NCBI GenBank assembly: GCA_013180625.2
Contig: SNVD02008858.1
Span: 248,001 to 312,000, forward strand
From: Boswellia sacra
Taxonomy: Eukaryota; Streptophyta; Magnoliopsida; Sapindales; Burseraceae
Direction of reading: 5' to 3'
Length of the DNA stretch: 64,000 nucleotides
Below the pieces are notes generated by a model. It searched no databases and had not been told where the DNA came from. It saw only the letters and a program-made list of their open reading frames with translations. The position numbers were made by a program, and so were the translations under genes. The stretch's first letter is position 1. Each line of letters begins with the position of its first letter. Of the stretch, positions 13,401 through 27,121 are shown one piece after another.

Positions 13401-15127
13401 ATTATCTCATATGTGATATTCATTAGTATAATCCAGTACGCATTCGAAACCAACTTTGGTTACTTGAGTGTCCTACTGCTAACAATTAAAAATGTTGGTA
13501 AATTAAACAGGGTAAGTCGAAATTAGCTTCTGCCCACTAGTATTACTTTGCGCAAGAAAAATCCAACAAAAAAAAGTATGAAATTTTTTGGAATTGTTAA
13601 TTAATTAAATTCATGTTACCCCTATTCATATTAACTAACAATTTCGCAACTCATCTCATTCTTGCCTAAGTTAATAAAACTCAGGTAAAAAATAAAAGAA
13701 TCTAATCAACCCAATAAGAAAACTTAAAAATACATACCTCTTTATTGCTTGAATCTTCTTGAACATTGATTTTTTCCTCCGTGATTTTGATAAATTATTT
13801 TAACTTTTTTTGAATTTTTATTGAATAGCAATTATGGCTCAAGTTAAATGGGTTTTGAGTAATACACATAACTTTAATTATATAAGTTGCCCTCTTTGAT
13901 AAATTATCTTATGGGTATTTTATAAATATATTTTCAAAAAAAATTATCTTATGATAACATAAAATTAGACTAAAAAAATAATATTATCTTGTAATTTTAC
14001 TATAAACTTTACATCTAATTAGAAAATTTTTATCAATGATCTAAGTTAACTGATATCTGTTAACTTCGATGACCAACAGGGTAAATTAGTGCTTTTATGC
14101 CTTCGATACTGATCGGCACACTTTGCGTTCCCCATACAGCTTGTTCATTCTCAATATCATATATATCACATCCTCGAAACTACGTTTACATGCTCCGAAA
14201 AAAAAAAAAAAATTAAGACAAGGAAAGCCAAAATAGTGCCGTCCAATGCCCAACCGCTGCCATGCACCACCACTGTCCAGCGCATCTTCTAAAGGCGGAT
14301 TAAAGTCTATTAACATTCACTGAAATTGATTGTTGGTGGATTTGGTTTCTAAAGGCGGTAGATGAGGAGTTGAGGAGGAGAGGGGTGGCGTGAGAATGGA
14401 AGACTGAAGGTAAGAGACATTAGGCCATTGATAAAAGTTTTTCAAATTTAATTATAAATTTTTTTAACTAAACTAGCAATTGAAAGATTAGCAGTGATGA
14501 GCTAACCACTTGGTCAATACAAAGAAGGTTGAGGAGCTTCCTCAGGCTTTATAGGCTTATAATTAATGCATGCTACAAATAGATCAATACAAAATGAGTT
14601 ATACTTGTGGTCATGATGAACAAAACCAAAGTGAATTGCAACTTGAGTGATAAAGGTTATGTGATCTCTCACTTTTATTTTTATTTTATTTCTCTTTTAT
14701 TTGCAACCTTGCATTAGTATTATATCTATTGTTTAATATTTAATTTACAAATTAAGTCCAAATAATTTTCTATCCTAACGTAAAGTGAAAAAAATCTTAG
14801 ATGTCACCAACATGATTGATACTAGTTACGATCCCAATGAGAGTAGACGACACCATCACTTTGACTACAAGAGATAAAATGGTTGTATATTTCATGTTGT
14901 AACGATGAGTTAGACTACAGTATATTTGATGTATAATAACTATTCACTTGTATAAAAATTATAAACGGATATCTAAAAGTCGTAAACAAATAAATAATAT
15001 AATAGATTTTTAATTATTTTAGAAACTAAGTTCTTACATTTTCTATTATTGGATCTAAAATCTTTTAGATTTTATGATGGATTTCTCATGTAATTTTTAT
15101 AAGTTATATATATAAAAAGAAGCACTG
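10461..15127. other. AT-rich intergenic DNA without recognisable genes
   Basis: Long A/T runs and stop codons in all frames. It holds a (TA)n tract at about 13380-13401 and a short direct repeat (AAAGTTCATTTATTAAAGAG twice) near 11814-11858. I see no gene or complete mobile element. Confidence 0.6.
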
Positions 15128-18100
15128 GTTGAATCAATTTTTTTCTAATACTATATTATATAATTATTTTGACTTCAAATTTTAAAAGATTTAGTTACAA
15201 TATATTCTATGTATCAATACAGCCTATTTTGATAAGAAATAAACATAAATATATCATATGGATTATGGAAGAACCATATCTTAAATAAATAAATAAAATA
15301 TTAAAATATTAATATGTGATTACAGGTTACACAAACTTATATGCTTAGTAATAATTTAAATACTTTTATTAAAATATTTTAAATTTTTATAATTCATAAA
15401 TAATTAATTTTTTTTATTCTTAATTATGGTCTAAAGCATTAAACATAAATTGATTAATTAACTAAACAATTGTTGACAAATAGCCCACAATGTGAAATTA
15501 AATAATCACTACAAGTAATAAACTTTTTTTAAATATACATTTAATATCTAACAACTAATATAAATAACAAAAAAATTGTAAATTAATAAGTATTACGACA
15601 TGTAATTTATGCAATCTTATTCAGAGCAAAATGAATATGTTTTTTTTTTTTCACTTCAATTGAAGAAATTATATGAATATAATAAAATTATAAATAAAAA
15701 GTTTTTATTGATTCATAATTTATATTTTTTAAAACTACCTTAATTCTTATATACTTTATAATTAAAATTATTTTTAATCTCAAATAAATGTAATATTATC
15801 ATAATCGTAATTAAATTATTTTTATTAAATAATTAAAATACTTTAACACTTCATAAAAATTACTTATTTTTCATTGTTAATTATGGTCTAGTTTAGCCAA
15901 AAAAAAAAAAAACCCAATTAGTTGTACTAGTGCCAATAGCCCATAACTTCAAATTAAATACTTATTAGAACAATAATTTTTTGAAAAAATATATTTTTAT
16001 TAATTTAAAATAATAATAGTAATTTATTATCATTGAAGTAGTTGCCACACCTAAAAGTAGTAAAATCAAATTTTGAACTTTCAATTAGACATGTAACTAA
16101 AAATAATGAACTAATAAAATATAACTTTAACTTGAAAAGTATAATATGAGACTTGCAACAAGGTTAATCAAAGTTGTAACATGAAGTGTCGCAGTTGCAA
16201 CCTAACGCCAAAAAGTAACAAAATAAAACATTCAACTTGCAATCAAACATGGATATTTAACAAGGAACGATAAACTTGTAAAATATAACGTTAACTTGTA
16301 AAATACAATATGAAAATTGCAATAACAAGGTTAACCAAAATTGTAATTAGGAATGTCTTAGTTGTAACCTAATATCTAAAAGTAGGAAAATTAAACAAGG
16401 AGTGATGAATTTGTAAAATATAATGTTAACTTGTAAAATACAATATAAAAACTTCAACAAGGTTAACCAAAAGTTGTAACAAAAAATATTGAAGTTGCAG
16501 TCTAACACTTAAAAGTACCAAAATAAAACTTCAACTTGCAATCAAATATGGACTTATAATGAGGATCGGTAAACTTGTAAAACATAAAATTAACTTATAA
16601 AATATAGCATGAAAATTGCAACAAGGTTAATCAAAGTTATAATTAGGAATGTCTTAGTCATAGCTTAACACCTAAAAATACTAAAATCAAACCTTTAACT
16701 TACAATCAATCCTAGACCTGTAACAAGGAATCATGATTGTAAAATATAACATTAACTTATAATACAATATAAAAATTGTAACAAGGTTAATCAAAGTTAT
16801 AATTAGGAATGTCTTAGTTGCAATCTGATACCTAAAAGTAGCAAAATTAAACCTTTAACTTGCAATTAAATGTGGACCTGTAACAATGAATGATAGACTT
16901 GTAAAACATAATGTTAACTTATAAAATACAATATGAAAATTGCAACAAGGTTAACTAAAGTTGTAATAAAGAACGTTGAAGTTGCAACCTAACATCTAAA
17001 AAATACCAAAATAAAACCTTCAACTTGCAATCAAACATTGACTTATAACAAGGAATGATATAATCTTGTAAAACATAATGTTAACATGTAAAATACAACA
17101 TGAAAATTGTAACAAGGTTAATTAAAGTTGTAATTAGGAACGTCTTAGTTGCAACCTGATACTGAAAGCAAAATCAAACATTAACTTGTAATCAAACATG
17201 GACTTGTAACAAGGAACGATGAACGATGAACTCGTAAAACATAACATTAACTTATAAAATACAACATGAAAATTCCAACAAGGTTAACCAAAGTTGTAAC
17301 TAAGAACATTTTAGTTGCATCATAACACCTAAAAATAGCAAAATTAAACTTTCAACTTGTAACCAAATGTGGATTTATAATAAGGAACGATGAATTCGCA
17401 AAACGTAACGTTTAATTGTAAAAACAATATGAAAAGTTCAACAAGGTTAACCAATATCGTAATTATTAACATTGATTTTGCAACATGACACCTAAAAGTA
17501 GTAAGATCATACCTTTAATTTGTAATCAAATGTGGACTTGTAACAAAGAATAATGACTTGTAAATATAATGTTAACTCGCAAAATGTAATGTGAAAATTG
17601 CAATAATGTGAACTAAAGTTGTAGCAAGAAACAACTAAGTCACAACCTAATTTCTAAAACTAGCAAAATCAAATGTTTAAATTGCAACCAAACATGAACC
17701 TGTAATAAAAAACAATCAGCTTGTAAAATATAATGTTAACTTATAACAAGTATGTAACATGAAATTTGTGACAAATCAAAACAATGTAGAGTAGAAAGCA
17801 TAAACCTGATACATGATACATTAATTTTGCTAAATTAACTGTATTTTTTTTTCGACTTGTAGAAATAGAACTAAATCATCAAATAAAATAACTTTTAAAA
17901 AATTTACGGATTTTTAATATTATAATTAATTAAAATAAAAATTTTTGAAGTTGTCTTCCATTTTTATAATATATTTATATACTAAGCAAGTTTATTTTTT
18001 TAATATTTAATTTTTTATAATAAACTTTTATTAAAGTACTAACAAATTAAAAATATATATTTGCTATCTTTTAAAAAAAAATTATATAAGTTTGTGTAAC

Positions 18101-18255
18101 CTACCATCATAGGTTAACATTTTAATATCTTATTTATTTATTTGTAATATGGCCTTTCAATATGATATATTTATAATTATTTCTTTTTTAAAATAGGATG
18201 TATTGATACATGAAATGTATTGTAGCCAACCCAATTTTAAATTCAAAGATAATAT
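15128..18255. mobile_element. Inverted-arm element enclosing a satellite array
   Basis: The left arm (about 15128-15420) and right arm (about 17930-18255) are reverse complements with substitutions. Both carry GTATCAATACA, AATAAATAAATAA and GGTTACACAAACTTATAT in inverted order. The left arm also carries an internal direct duplication (about 15416-15540 and 15870-15985, with TAATTATGGTCTA and AATAGCCCA). Ends and TSD are not defined. It may be a decayed foldback or Mutator-like element. Confidence 0.6.
16030..17790. repeat. Satellite array, ~160-bp unit, about ten copies
   Basis: The word AACAAGGTTAA recurs near 16157, 16325, 16457, 16621, 16776, 16937, 17109, 17277, 17440 and 17604 (last copies degenerate), a spacing of about 134-168 bases. 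Each unit also repeats TTAACTTGTAAAATACAATATGAAAATTGC and CCTAAAAGTA-type blocks. Units differ by many substitutions and small indels, so the array is old. No open frame. Confidence 0.88.
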
Positions 18256-18264
18256 TTAAGAAAT

Positions 18265-20050
18265 GGGAAAATTTGGCCATTGTCCCTATGATTTGCCTAA
18301 ATAGCACAAATTATGCCTACTTTTCAAAAACGCTTCAAATAATCTTGCTTTGTTAATTGTGTTTGTTAACATTCATAATTGAAGGGTAAATTTGTAACCT
18401 CTCATCATCATCCCTTGGTTGAAGCACTTTACAAATTGTTTTGTATCTCATCTCCATCCTTAACCAGGATCACTTAGTGGCCAAATGAATTTTTTATTTC
18501 TTTACTTTAAGCCGCTGCAAGCTTCTTGATTTGTTAGTCCATCATGCCAGGTGGTTGTCCTCACTAACTTCATTGTTTGGTCAAACATGTTTCTCAAAAC
18601 TTCTTTCATTTGTAGCATAATGAACAAAATGAGCCAATTGACCAAAAAGTTTTAGAACTTCTCTATTACAACCGATATTTGCTGATTTCATTGAATACTC
18701 CAAAACAACACTTCGTGTCCTGTTCAAAGTCTCATGCACCATAGCCATAACCTTACCACTATCTCACACACCATAACCACAGCCAAATCTCTCCACCATC
18801 TCAAGCACCACAACCATATATCTCCACCATCCCAAGCACCGCAACCATCTCTCCACCATTGCCATTGTTAACGAGGTTGGTAAAGGAAAGCACTTTGATT
18901 AATTTGGACAAGGCATCCTTGGGAAGGTGCCACACGTGGTGGTAGGGTTTGGCGTGGCGCACATGCGAGTAATAGGTTGGTTGGCCTTCAATCTTGCTTA
19001 ATCGAATGATAGGCCAGTGCCATCATTTTGGGGCTAAAGATCGGCCAACAAGTTTTTTTTGGTTGAAATTATCATCAAGATGGTGATGTGGAAGCTTAAA
19101 GAAAAGATAATTGATGAACAAAAGTTAAAAATCTTATTTGATAATAATGAGAATGAATTATAAGACTAGCGTAAACACACCTTTATATAGGCTAAATAAT
19201 CCTAATTCTTGTAAATCTAGAAAAAGAAAATAAAATCCTACTAATATTAAAATATTCTAAAATACTAAAATCTTAAGTAAACAAGAAAATAATATTTGTC
19301 CTAAAATAATAAAAAACCTAACTTGACTTAAAAAATTTAAATAAGAAAACCTAAGTCGATTTGGAAAAGAAATAAATAATTAAAAGCATTCCTCAAAAAA
19401 ATCAGGTTTCTAGAAAGTCAGAGTAGGGACGCGACCTTGATGAAGTAGAGACACAACTCTGCAGATGAAGATATAAGACCTTTGTAACCAAAGAGTTAAG
19501 GGACGCAACTCTGATGGGATAAGGACGTGACTTTGATGGGACAAGGACACGACTCTGGCTCGAAGTTGCAAAAAACCAAAATTGTCGTGTATCAGATGGT
19601 TGCACCTGCCCAAGCAATTTTGTGATTATTTGTGATTGTTACGGATGTTTTTGCGGTGTTTGGTTGATACAACAATGATGGTGAGAGATTAAAATAGGGT
19701 CATGCAATTTTTTGGTTGGCAATTATTTGTGTTAGAGAGATTTAGGTTTTCATTTTTTTTCTCAATATTATACAATAAATTATATACTATGTGCAATTAT
19801 TCTAAAATAAACGGTTGGCTTGTTACAATTGGAGAAAGCTTTTATCAAACTCGCAAAGGTAAGAATCTCATCCAAACCGAAATTTAAATTTTAAATATCT
19901 TTAAAGAAGGGCATTAAAGTCATTTTTTTTGTAGGCCATCTAAATTAACAGATAGACACCATTTAATGGCAAGATTATTTGAAGCTACTTTTTAAAACTG
20001 GGGTCATTATCTATTTGGGTAAACCTCAGAGTCACTGGTGAAATTTACCA
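18265..20050. mobile_element. Non-autonomous Mutator-like element with 9-bp TSD
   Basis: The 9-bp direct repeat TTAAGAAAT flanks it (18256-18264 and 20051-20059). The ends are inverted: GGGAAAATTTGGCC at left, complement of GAAATTTACCA at right. The terminal similarity extends at least 80 bases, with the shared block GCTTCAAATAATCTTGC. The interior holds a CTCCACCATC-rich short repeat (about 18795-18860) and a minus-strand stretch near 18545-18740 that reads openly without a recognised domain. Another stretch (19400-19620) repeats the word GGGAC(G/A)(T/C)GACT. Possible captured host sequence is inference only. Confidence 0.75.
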
Positions 20051-21649
20051 TTAAGAAATTGATATAAGAACATTGCGACCCTTAGAAAATAAATTGAGCA
20101 CTATGACATTGAATTTATTCTTCTGAATGTATGACTGAATCTCTTCTATTTACATTGTTGACAACATAACATTTAACATATGCTTTATGAACAGAAATAA
20201 AATTATCTGATAGTTTGGTTTACTGGCTGATATAATAATTAATTTTTTGTTAAGTCGACCTATAATATAATAATGTGGCTACTAATTTCAAATCAACTAC
20301 AAGTTTAGTTTGTATTAAAAATTGTAAAAAAATTTGTAATGCATTACTATTAGGCATATACTTGATTATTTTCTATTGGAAAAAGAAAATCACAAATACA
20401 AACCAATAACAATAAGTTAGCGGAATAATTAAAATTTTTTCCTTTCTTTGTGCAATTAAATGAGCTAGCAAGTCAATTAACAATCACCAAACAATAAATC
20501 AGCTAAAATTTCAACAAAATAAACAATCAATCACAAAACAAGAGCACTAAATTTTTACATGGAAAACCCGTTAAATAGGAAAAACCACAAGACTATAGTA
20601 TGATATCAAATTATCTAGTATCATAATAATCGGTATACAAAGTTTATCTTACTAGTACAATATAGAGGTACACAACATCAACAATAAATATCAAGAAGTA
20701 AATATCTTACCTCAGCAACATAATCTCATCATTAAATAATGGAATTCACAAGTAATTTCAACAAAAAGTAAAGGGAAAATTCAAAAAATAGCCAAATTAA
20801 GGGACTGAATTGAAATATAGACCTGTTCCACAAAATTTTGATGTCATAGTGTTTTTAATCATAAAATGACCTGAATACCCTTGTAAATTTAATATTTAAA
20901 ACGTAACAAGGCAACATCCTTCGCTTCTTCCTTCCTCAATTATCCAAAACACTCTTTAACATAAGCTGTTTGTATCAATTCCACTATTTCTTTCATTTGA
21001 AAGTCCAATCTTCGAGATCAATCTGAGTATTAGGTAAGACACCTATCTCTAATCTCTCTCTAAATGAATTTCGATTATTGAAGTAGCTTATAATGTTGTT
21101 AAATATTTATATTTTTTTTAAACCACATTATTTAGCTTAGAATATGAATATGTATATGAACTGAGCTTAGGTGAAGTGTCATTTTTGCCTATATATGCAA
21201 AGAGGTTAGATTCGTAGAGGAAATCTGGTGTTGTAGGCAAAGAGGAACAACACTTGACACACGATTTTGAATGCGCTCGACACACGATGTCAAGCTTCTA
21301 TCTAAGCTTTTGACACTATATGTCAGGTGTCAGGAAAATTTATTCGACAACAGATGTGCTGTGTCGGATGTGTGTGATCGACACTCAACATCGTGTGTTG
21401 AGCTCTATCTAGTTCGTCGAGTATCGAGTTAACTCGACACTTTTTGTCAAGCTTTGTCGAGTGTTTTGACAGAATTCTCGTTTTTGTGAGCTTTTTATGC
21501 AATTTTTTAATGATTTTTTGTCTAGTGACCATATTTGACATTTCTCTGTCATACAGGATGGAAACTTTTCGTATATTTATATTTTACAATGGTTCTTAGA
21601 ATATGTAAGAAAATGTCGGTTTTTTCGTACACCAACGGGAGGTCCAAGC

Positions 21650-23477
21650 TGTTGACCCAGGTATGGCAACCCAAGAGGGGGGGTGAATTGGGTTTTTATT
21701 TATAAAAACGGATTTAGAAAACTTTTCTTGAAAGATCAAAATTATTTAACTCTTTCTTTGAGAATAAAGGTGAAGAAGATGAAAATAGAATGCAATCAAG
21801 AGAATAGAAATGAAGAACAATCACAAGTGCAAGTTAATATAAAGAGATAGGGATAGAGAGAGTGCAAACTCAATTTACGTGGTTCGGCAAACCTTGCCTA
21901 CGTCCACGGGCTCCTAGCTCCACGAGCTAAGCTTTCCACTAAGTTGTAGAAATCTTTACAACTTGCTTGATGAACAACCTCACCAAGACTTTTTCTTCCA
22001 ACTCTTGATAACACCACACCAAGAGTTCTTCTTGATGAACAACCTCACCAAGGCAACTTCCTTCAACCCTTGATAAACACCACACCAAGAGTTCTTCTTG
22101 ATGAACAACCTCACTAAGGCAACTTTCCTCAACTCTTGATAACACCACACCAAGAGTTCTTCTTGATGAACAACCTCACCAAGGCAACTTCCTTCAACTC
22201 TTGATAACACCACACCAAGAGTTCTTCTTGATGAACAAACTCACCAAGGAAATATTTCTCTCAAGGATAACTTTTATCCTTTACAATAAGATCTCACTCT
22301 CACCACAATACAAGAACAAAGATAATTGTTTATAACAAAATACAACTCTCCTCAAAGAGTAGATAAAAAATATAAAAGCTCTCTAAAAATGATATTTCCC
22401 TTATTTGTGGCTTGATGGATACTTCTCTTGCTCTTGTTGAATGCATGGGAGAATGGCTCCTTTTATAGGCAAATGAGATGAACTTAATCAAGTGAAGACA
22501 CCATCTCCAAATTTTCTGCCCACCATAAAAACCGTAATCTTGTCTGCATTTTTGTCAATGTTCCGTTTGAAATTTGAAAATCTGTAAAACATAAAAGATC
22601 TGCACATTTGAATAAGCTTTCCAACGCATCAAGAATCAAGTCATTTGGATATCTGTAGCTCAAGATATGGCCAAAACACCATTCGGTGCTCATGTGACTT
22701 GATTTTTCCTCCATGTGTCAGTCCACCGACTTGAATGATAATTCTGTCATTCTTCCGTTTGAAATTTGAATTTCTTCAAAACATAAAAGATCTTCATATT
22801 TGAATAAGCTTTCCAAAACATTAAGATTCAAAGAATTTGGATATCTCTATCTTAAGATATGGCCAAAACACCATTCGGTGCTCATGTGAGTTGATTTTTC
22901 TTCTCTGTGTCAGTCCACCGAATTGCATGTCAATTATGTCGGCCTTCCATTTGAAATTTGAATTTCTTCAAAAAATATGAAATGTGTCCCATTAAGTCAT
23001 CTTTCTAATGCCACAAGAATCAAGTCATTTTGATTTTTCTAGCTCAAGATATGTCCAAAAGAGTATTCCGTGCTCATGTCAGCTGCTTCCATTTGTCTTT
23101 CAACTTGCATGATGATTTGGACAACCTTGCACTTGAAATTTGAATTTCATTAAAACATATGAAATGTTATAAATTGAGTACGCTTTCCAAAGGCTTAAGA
23201 ATCACATGATTTGGACATTTGTAGAGATATATATGACCAATTGATTGAACATTGCTCATGTGTCACATTCCTTGAGTCAATCCTTGTTCTTAAACTTTGG
23301 TGCCTTTAGCATGTAGTCTTCTCCTTAGCTTCAACACTTCATTTTAATAAGCCTCTTCTTGATTTTAAAATTATTTCAATGATCTTACTCTTGCACATCA
23401 ATAAACATGTTAGTAAATCTCAATTAATCAATGTGTATTGTTATCATCAAAATTATCATGTAGCCTTAGGGCTAACA
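21650..23477 (-). repeat. Left (3') LTR of the Copia element
   Basis: 1,828 bases, TGTTGACC...GGGCTAACA on the plus strand. It contains two tandem arrays. One has ~65-bp units (AAGAGTTCTTCTTGATGAAC at about 22021, 22087, 22152 and 22217). The other has ~190-bp units from about 22560 to 23250, with the shared block TTTGAAATTTGAATTTCTTC. Confidence 0.95.
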
Positions 23478-23492
23478 ATCTCCCCCTTTTTG
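23478..23492 (-). other. Copia polypurine tract
   Basis: On the minus strand AAAAAGGGGGAGAT abuts the start of the 3' LTR, the position expected for the plus-strand primer. Confidence 0.88.
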
Positions 23493-23749
23493 ATGATGAC
23501 AAACCATTGATTGCTTTCAAATAAGATCTAAAATAAAGAATGAAAATAAAATCAAGAATAAACAAAAAAATGGCACTTGTTATGAATATAAGCAATCCAA
23601 CTATTTCTCCCCCTTTTGTTATCATCAAAAAATGTAATCAAATTAACTACTCCCCCTAAATATATTCTCCCCCTTAACATATGCTACCATTCAAAGATTA
23701 TCATATAAAAGCAAAATTAAGACATATCCAACATGCCCAATTCTCTTCT

Positions 23750-26700
23750 AATTATGCAAAATATATCTTGATTAAGGGGTTTAGTCATATTTGGGTCTAG
23801 GGACTAATTCCCAAACTTGATTTTTCTCAAATTAGTTCAATTCTTCTTGCATAGCCAAAATCCAATTTTCCTCATTTTTGGCTTCTTTAAAAGATTTTGG
23901 TTCAAATTGAGAGACAAATGCAAAATGATTACAAAAGTTCCTAAAGGAAGATCTAATTCTCATACCTTGTGATGGTTCACCAATAATGAGATCTTTAGGG
24001 TGAGCTTTTACATACCTCCATTCCTTTGGTAATTCTTGGGAAAAATCATTTACTTCCTTAAGCTTTTCTTGTTGAAGTTGTAATTCATCTTGGCTCTTTT
24101 CATCAAGCCTTGATTCCTTGATTTGCCTTTCTACCTCAACAATATCTTCATCTAAATTCTTTGAAGAAATCACATTAGTTTCATCAAATTCAACATGCAT
24201 GGATTCTTCAATAGCAAGACTCTTTTTGTTAAAAACTCTATATGCTTTGCTATGGTTGGAGTAGCCAACAAAAATTTCAACATCGGCTTTTGCATCAAAT
24301 TTTTCAAGGTTATCCTTGGTGTTTAAAATAAAACATTTACATCCAAAAACTTTAAAAAATCCAATTTTGGGTTTTCTTCCTTTCCAAAGTTCATAAGGAG
24401 TTTTCTTTATTAAAGCTCTAATATGGACTCTATTGATTATAAAGCATGCGGTATTAACGGCTTCGATCCAAAAATATTTTGACAAACTATTTTCGAGTAA
24501 CATGGTCTTAGCTATTTCTTGGATAGTCCTATTTTTCCTCTCAACAACACCATTTTGTTATGGAGTTCTAGGTGCGGAAAAATTATGTTCAAAACCATTT
24601 TCATCACAAAGATTTTCAAACGCAACATTGTCTACTTCACCACCATGATCACTTCTAATGGATACAATAGAATGCCTTTTTGATTTTGGACTCTTTTTGT
24701 AAATTTTGAAAAAGCTTGTATGGCCTCATTTTTAGTTTTCAAGAATAACACCCAAGTGAATCTTGAATAATCATCCACAATAACAAAAACATAATAACTT
24801 TCCACCAAGACTTGATTTCTTGATGGCCAAATAAATCCAAATGAAGTAATGGTATAGGGTTTATTTGTTAAAATAAATTTCTTTTGTTTAAAAGAAGTTT
24901 TCACTTGTTTTCCAAATTGACAAGCATCACAAATCTTATCCTTTTCAAATTTTAATTTTGAAAGACCATCAACTAAATCATTTTTAAAAATTTTTGAATT
25001 GTGTCCATGCTAGCATGACCTAACCTTCTATGCCATAACCAAGCATCATGATTAACAATGAAACAATTTTCTACATGATCATTAACATCAATATCAATTG
25101 TATAAATATTACCACATCTCTTACCAACAAATAATGTCTTATTGTTACTAACATCCTTATCCACATCCATTAGGCTTCAAAAGCAACAAAATATCCCTTA
25201 TCACACAATTGACTAATACTAATCAAATCATGTTTTAAACCATAAACAAGCAAAACATCTTTAATAATAGGTGAAGAAGGGTTACCCATATCACCATGTC
25301 CGATTACACTTCCTTTGGCATTATCACCGAAGGTCACATATCCTCCTTTCTTCATGATTAATCTTGAGAACTTTGAGGCATCTCCGGTCATATGTCTTGA
25401 GCATCCACTATTTAAGTACCACTTGTGTTTGCCACTCCTTTGTTTCTACAATCAACATTAAAAGAGCGACTTTTTTGTACCCAAATGTTCTTGGGTCCTT
25501 GGGGGTTTAAGTTATGGTACTTTTTGGAACCCATATTTGTTTCAAATTAGGATGTCTCTTAATATAGCAAGAATGCACTTTGTGTCCTTTTCTTCCACAA
25601 TAAGTACATGAATGATTAGGATTATTCCAAAAAGATGCATGAGCAAAATAATTTTTAAAATACTTTTGATTTTTATGAGTTTTATATCCTAAGCCTCTTT
25701 TATCAAAAACGCACCTTTGGTTTTGTAACATAGAGTTCAAATTTTTTTTGCTTTTTGTAAAACTATCAACAATATTTCTCAAGTCATTATTTTCCTTTTT
25801 CAAAATAACAATTTCTTTCTCCAATTTATCAAAATCCTTTTGTTGTAAAATGTCATTTTCAGTTTTTAATAAATGTATTTGACTTTCCAAACTTTCAAAA
25901 TCTTTTTGCTTTAAAATTTCATTTTCATTTTCTAAAGCTTCATTTATTTCTACCACCTCTTCTAATTGAGATAACATAATTTTTGACTTCTTTTTGAAAG
26001 CATTAATTTTTGAATTTTGCTTATCAACTTGCACATGTAAATTTTGGAATGCTTCAAGTAATTCATCATATGAAAGTTTAGGATCATAGTTTAGAATACT
26101 TACCTCATCTTCACTTAAAGCCATGAAGCACATGTTTGCCACTTCGCAATCTTCTTCTTCGGTGGAGCTAGCTTCACTATCATCCCAATTTGTGGCTTTC
26201 ATTGCTTTGAATTTCTTGTTTTGACTCTTGAAGTAAGGACAATCCATTCTAGAAATCTTCTTGAATCCTTGGTTTCTTCTAATCATCCTTTTTAGATTTC
26301 TTGTGATGAATGCAAGATCTTCATCATCTCCTTCGTCATCGGAGTCATCTTTTTCTTTCGTTGAAGATTTGAAAGCGATATTTTTCTTTTTTTTTTGAAA
26401 TCTTCTTCATTCTCCTTCAAGGTGATTTCATGAGTCATGAGAGAACCCATAAGTTCTTCTAATGGTAGTTTGGTGAGGTCTTTGCTTCTTGAATTGCCGT
26501 CACCTTTGGCTCCCAAGATTTTGGTAGACACCTAAGAATCTTTCTCACCATTTCAACATTAGAATAAGATTTACCAAGAGATTTCAAACTATTAATAATA
26601 TCCGTAAATCTAGTAAACATTTCAGAAATTGATTCATCTTGTTTCATTTAAAAAGCTCATAACTATGAACTAGCATACTAATTTTAGATTCTTTAACTTG

Positions 26701-27065
26701 ACTAGTTCCTTAATGAGTTACTTCAAGTGTGTGCCATATTTCTTGTGCCGTAGAACAAGTAGATATTCTATTAAACTCATTTCTATCTAGAGCACAATAC
26801 AACACATTCATAGCTTTAGCATTCAAACTCAATTTCTTTTTATCATCTTCACTAAACTCTTTAGGTTCTTTAAGCATGCATTCCCCATTTTCAATTTTGG
26901 TAGGAACAAAAGGTCCTTCCAAAACAATAGACCACAAATCATAATCAAAAGATTTCAAGAAAATACTCATTCTAGTTTTCCAATAAGAGTAATCACTTCC
27001 ATTAAAAATGGAGGTCTAGAGATAGAAAGTCCCTCAACATATGAAGTTGAATTAAAAGTTGCCAT
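23750..27065 (-). pseudogene. Copia gag-pol pseudogene (gag, protease, integrase)
   Basis: Gag starts at ATG 27065-27063 (MATFNSTSYVEG) and loses frame near 27010 in a T-run. Its body continues at 26970-26710 and on to 25507, with a coiled-coil and a zinc knuckle of the form CX2CX4HX4C (CTYCGRKGHKVHSC). At about 25405 the protease site reads NSG where DSG is expected. Integrase keeps VDDYSRFTW, SDHGGE and VVERKN, but a TAA replaces a glutamine codon near 24550. The C-terminal integrase stretch (24503-23832) includes KTPYELWKGRKP and VFGCKCF. After WELVPRPKYD come stops, and RT/RNase H are absent. Confidence 0.88.
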
Positions 27066-27106
27066 AGCTCAAAAATCGATTAAGATTTAAAAAATTGAGC
27101 AACCTT

Positions 27107-27118
27107 GCTCTGATACCA
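27107..27118 (-). other. Copia primer-binding site (initiator tRNA-Met)
   Basis: On the minus strand TGGTATCAGAGC lies just inside the 5' LTR. This is the standard plant Copia site complementary to the 3' end of initiator methionine tRNA. Confidence 0.92.
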
Positions 27119-27121
27119 CTT

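Noticed and set aside
19402..19617. Two overlapping 67-71-codon minus-strand frames with SRPYSDF-type peptides
   Set aside because: Arise from a short GGGACG(C/T)GACT repeat inside the MULE; no recognised domain.
21939..22213. Open frames with repeated VLSRVEGSCLGEVVHQEELL peptides
   Set aside because: Translation of the 65-bp LTR array; present in both LTRs and not coding.
21950..22260. CRISPR-like regular repeats
   Set aside because: Plant nuclear LTR, contiguous units without unique spacers.
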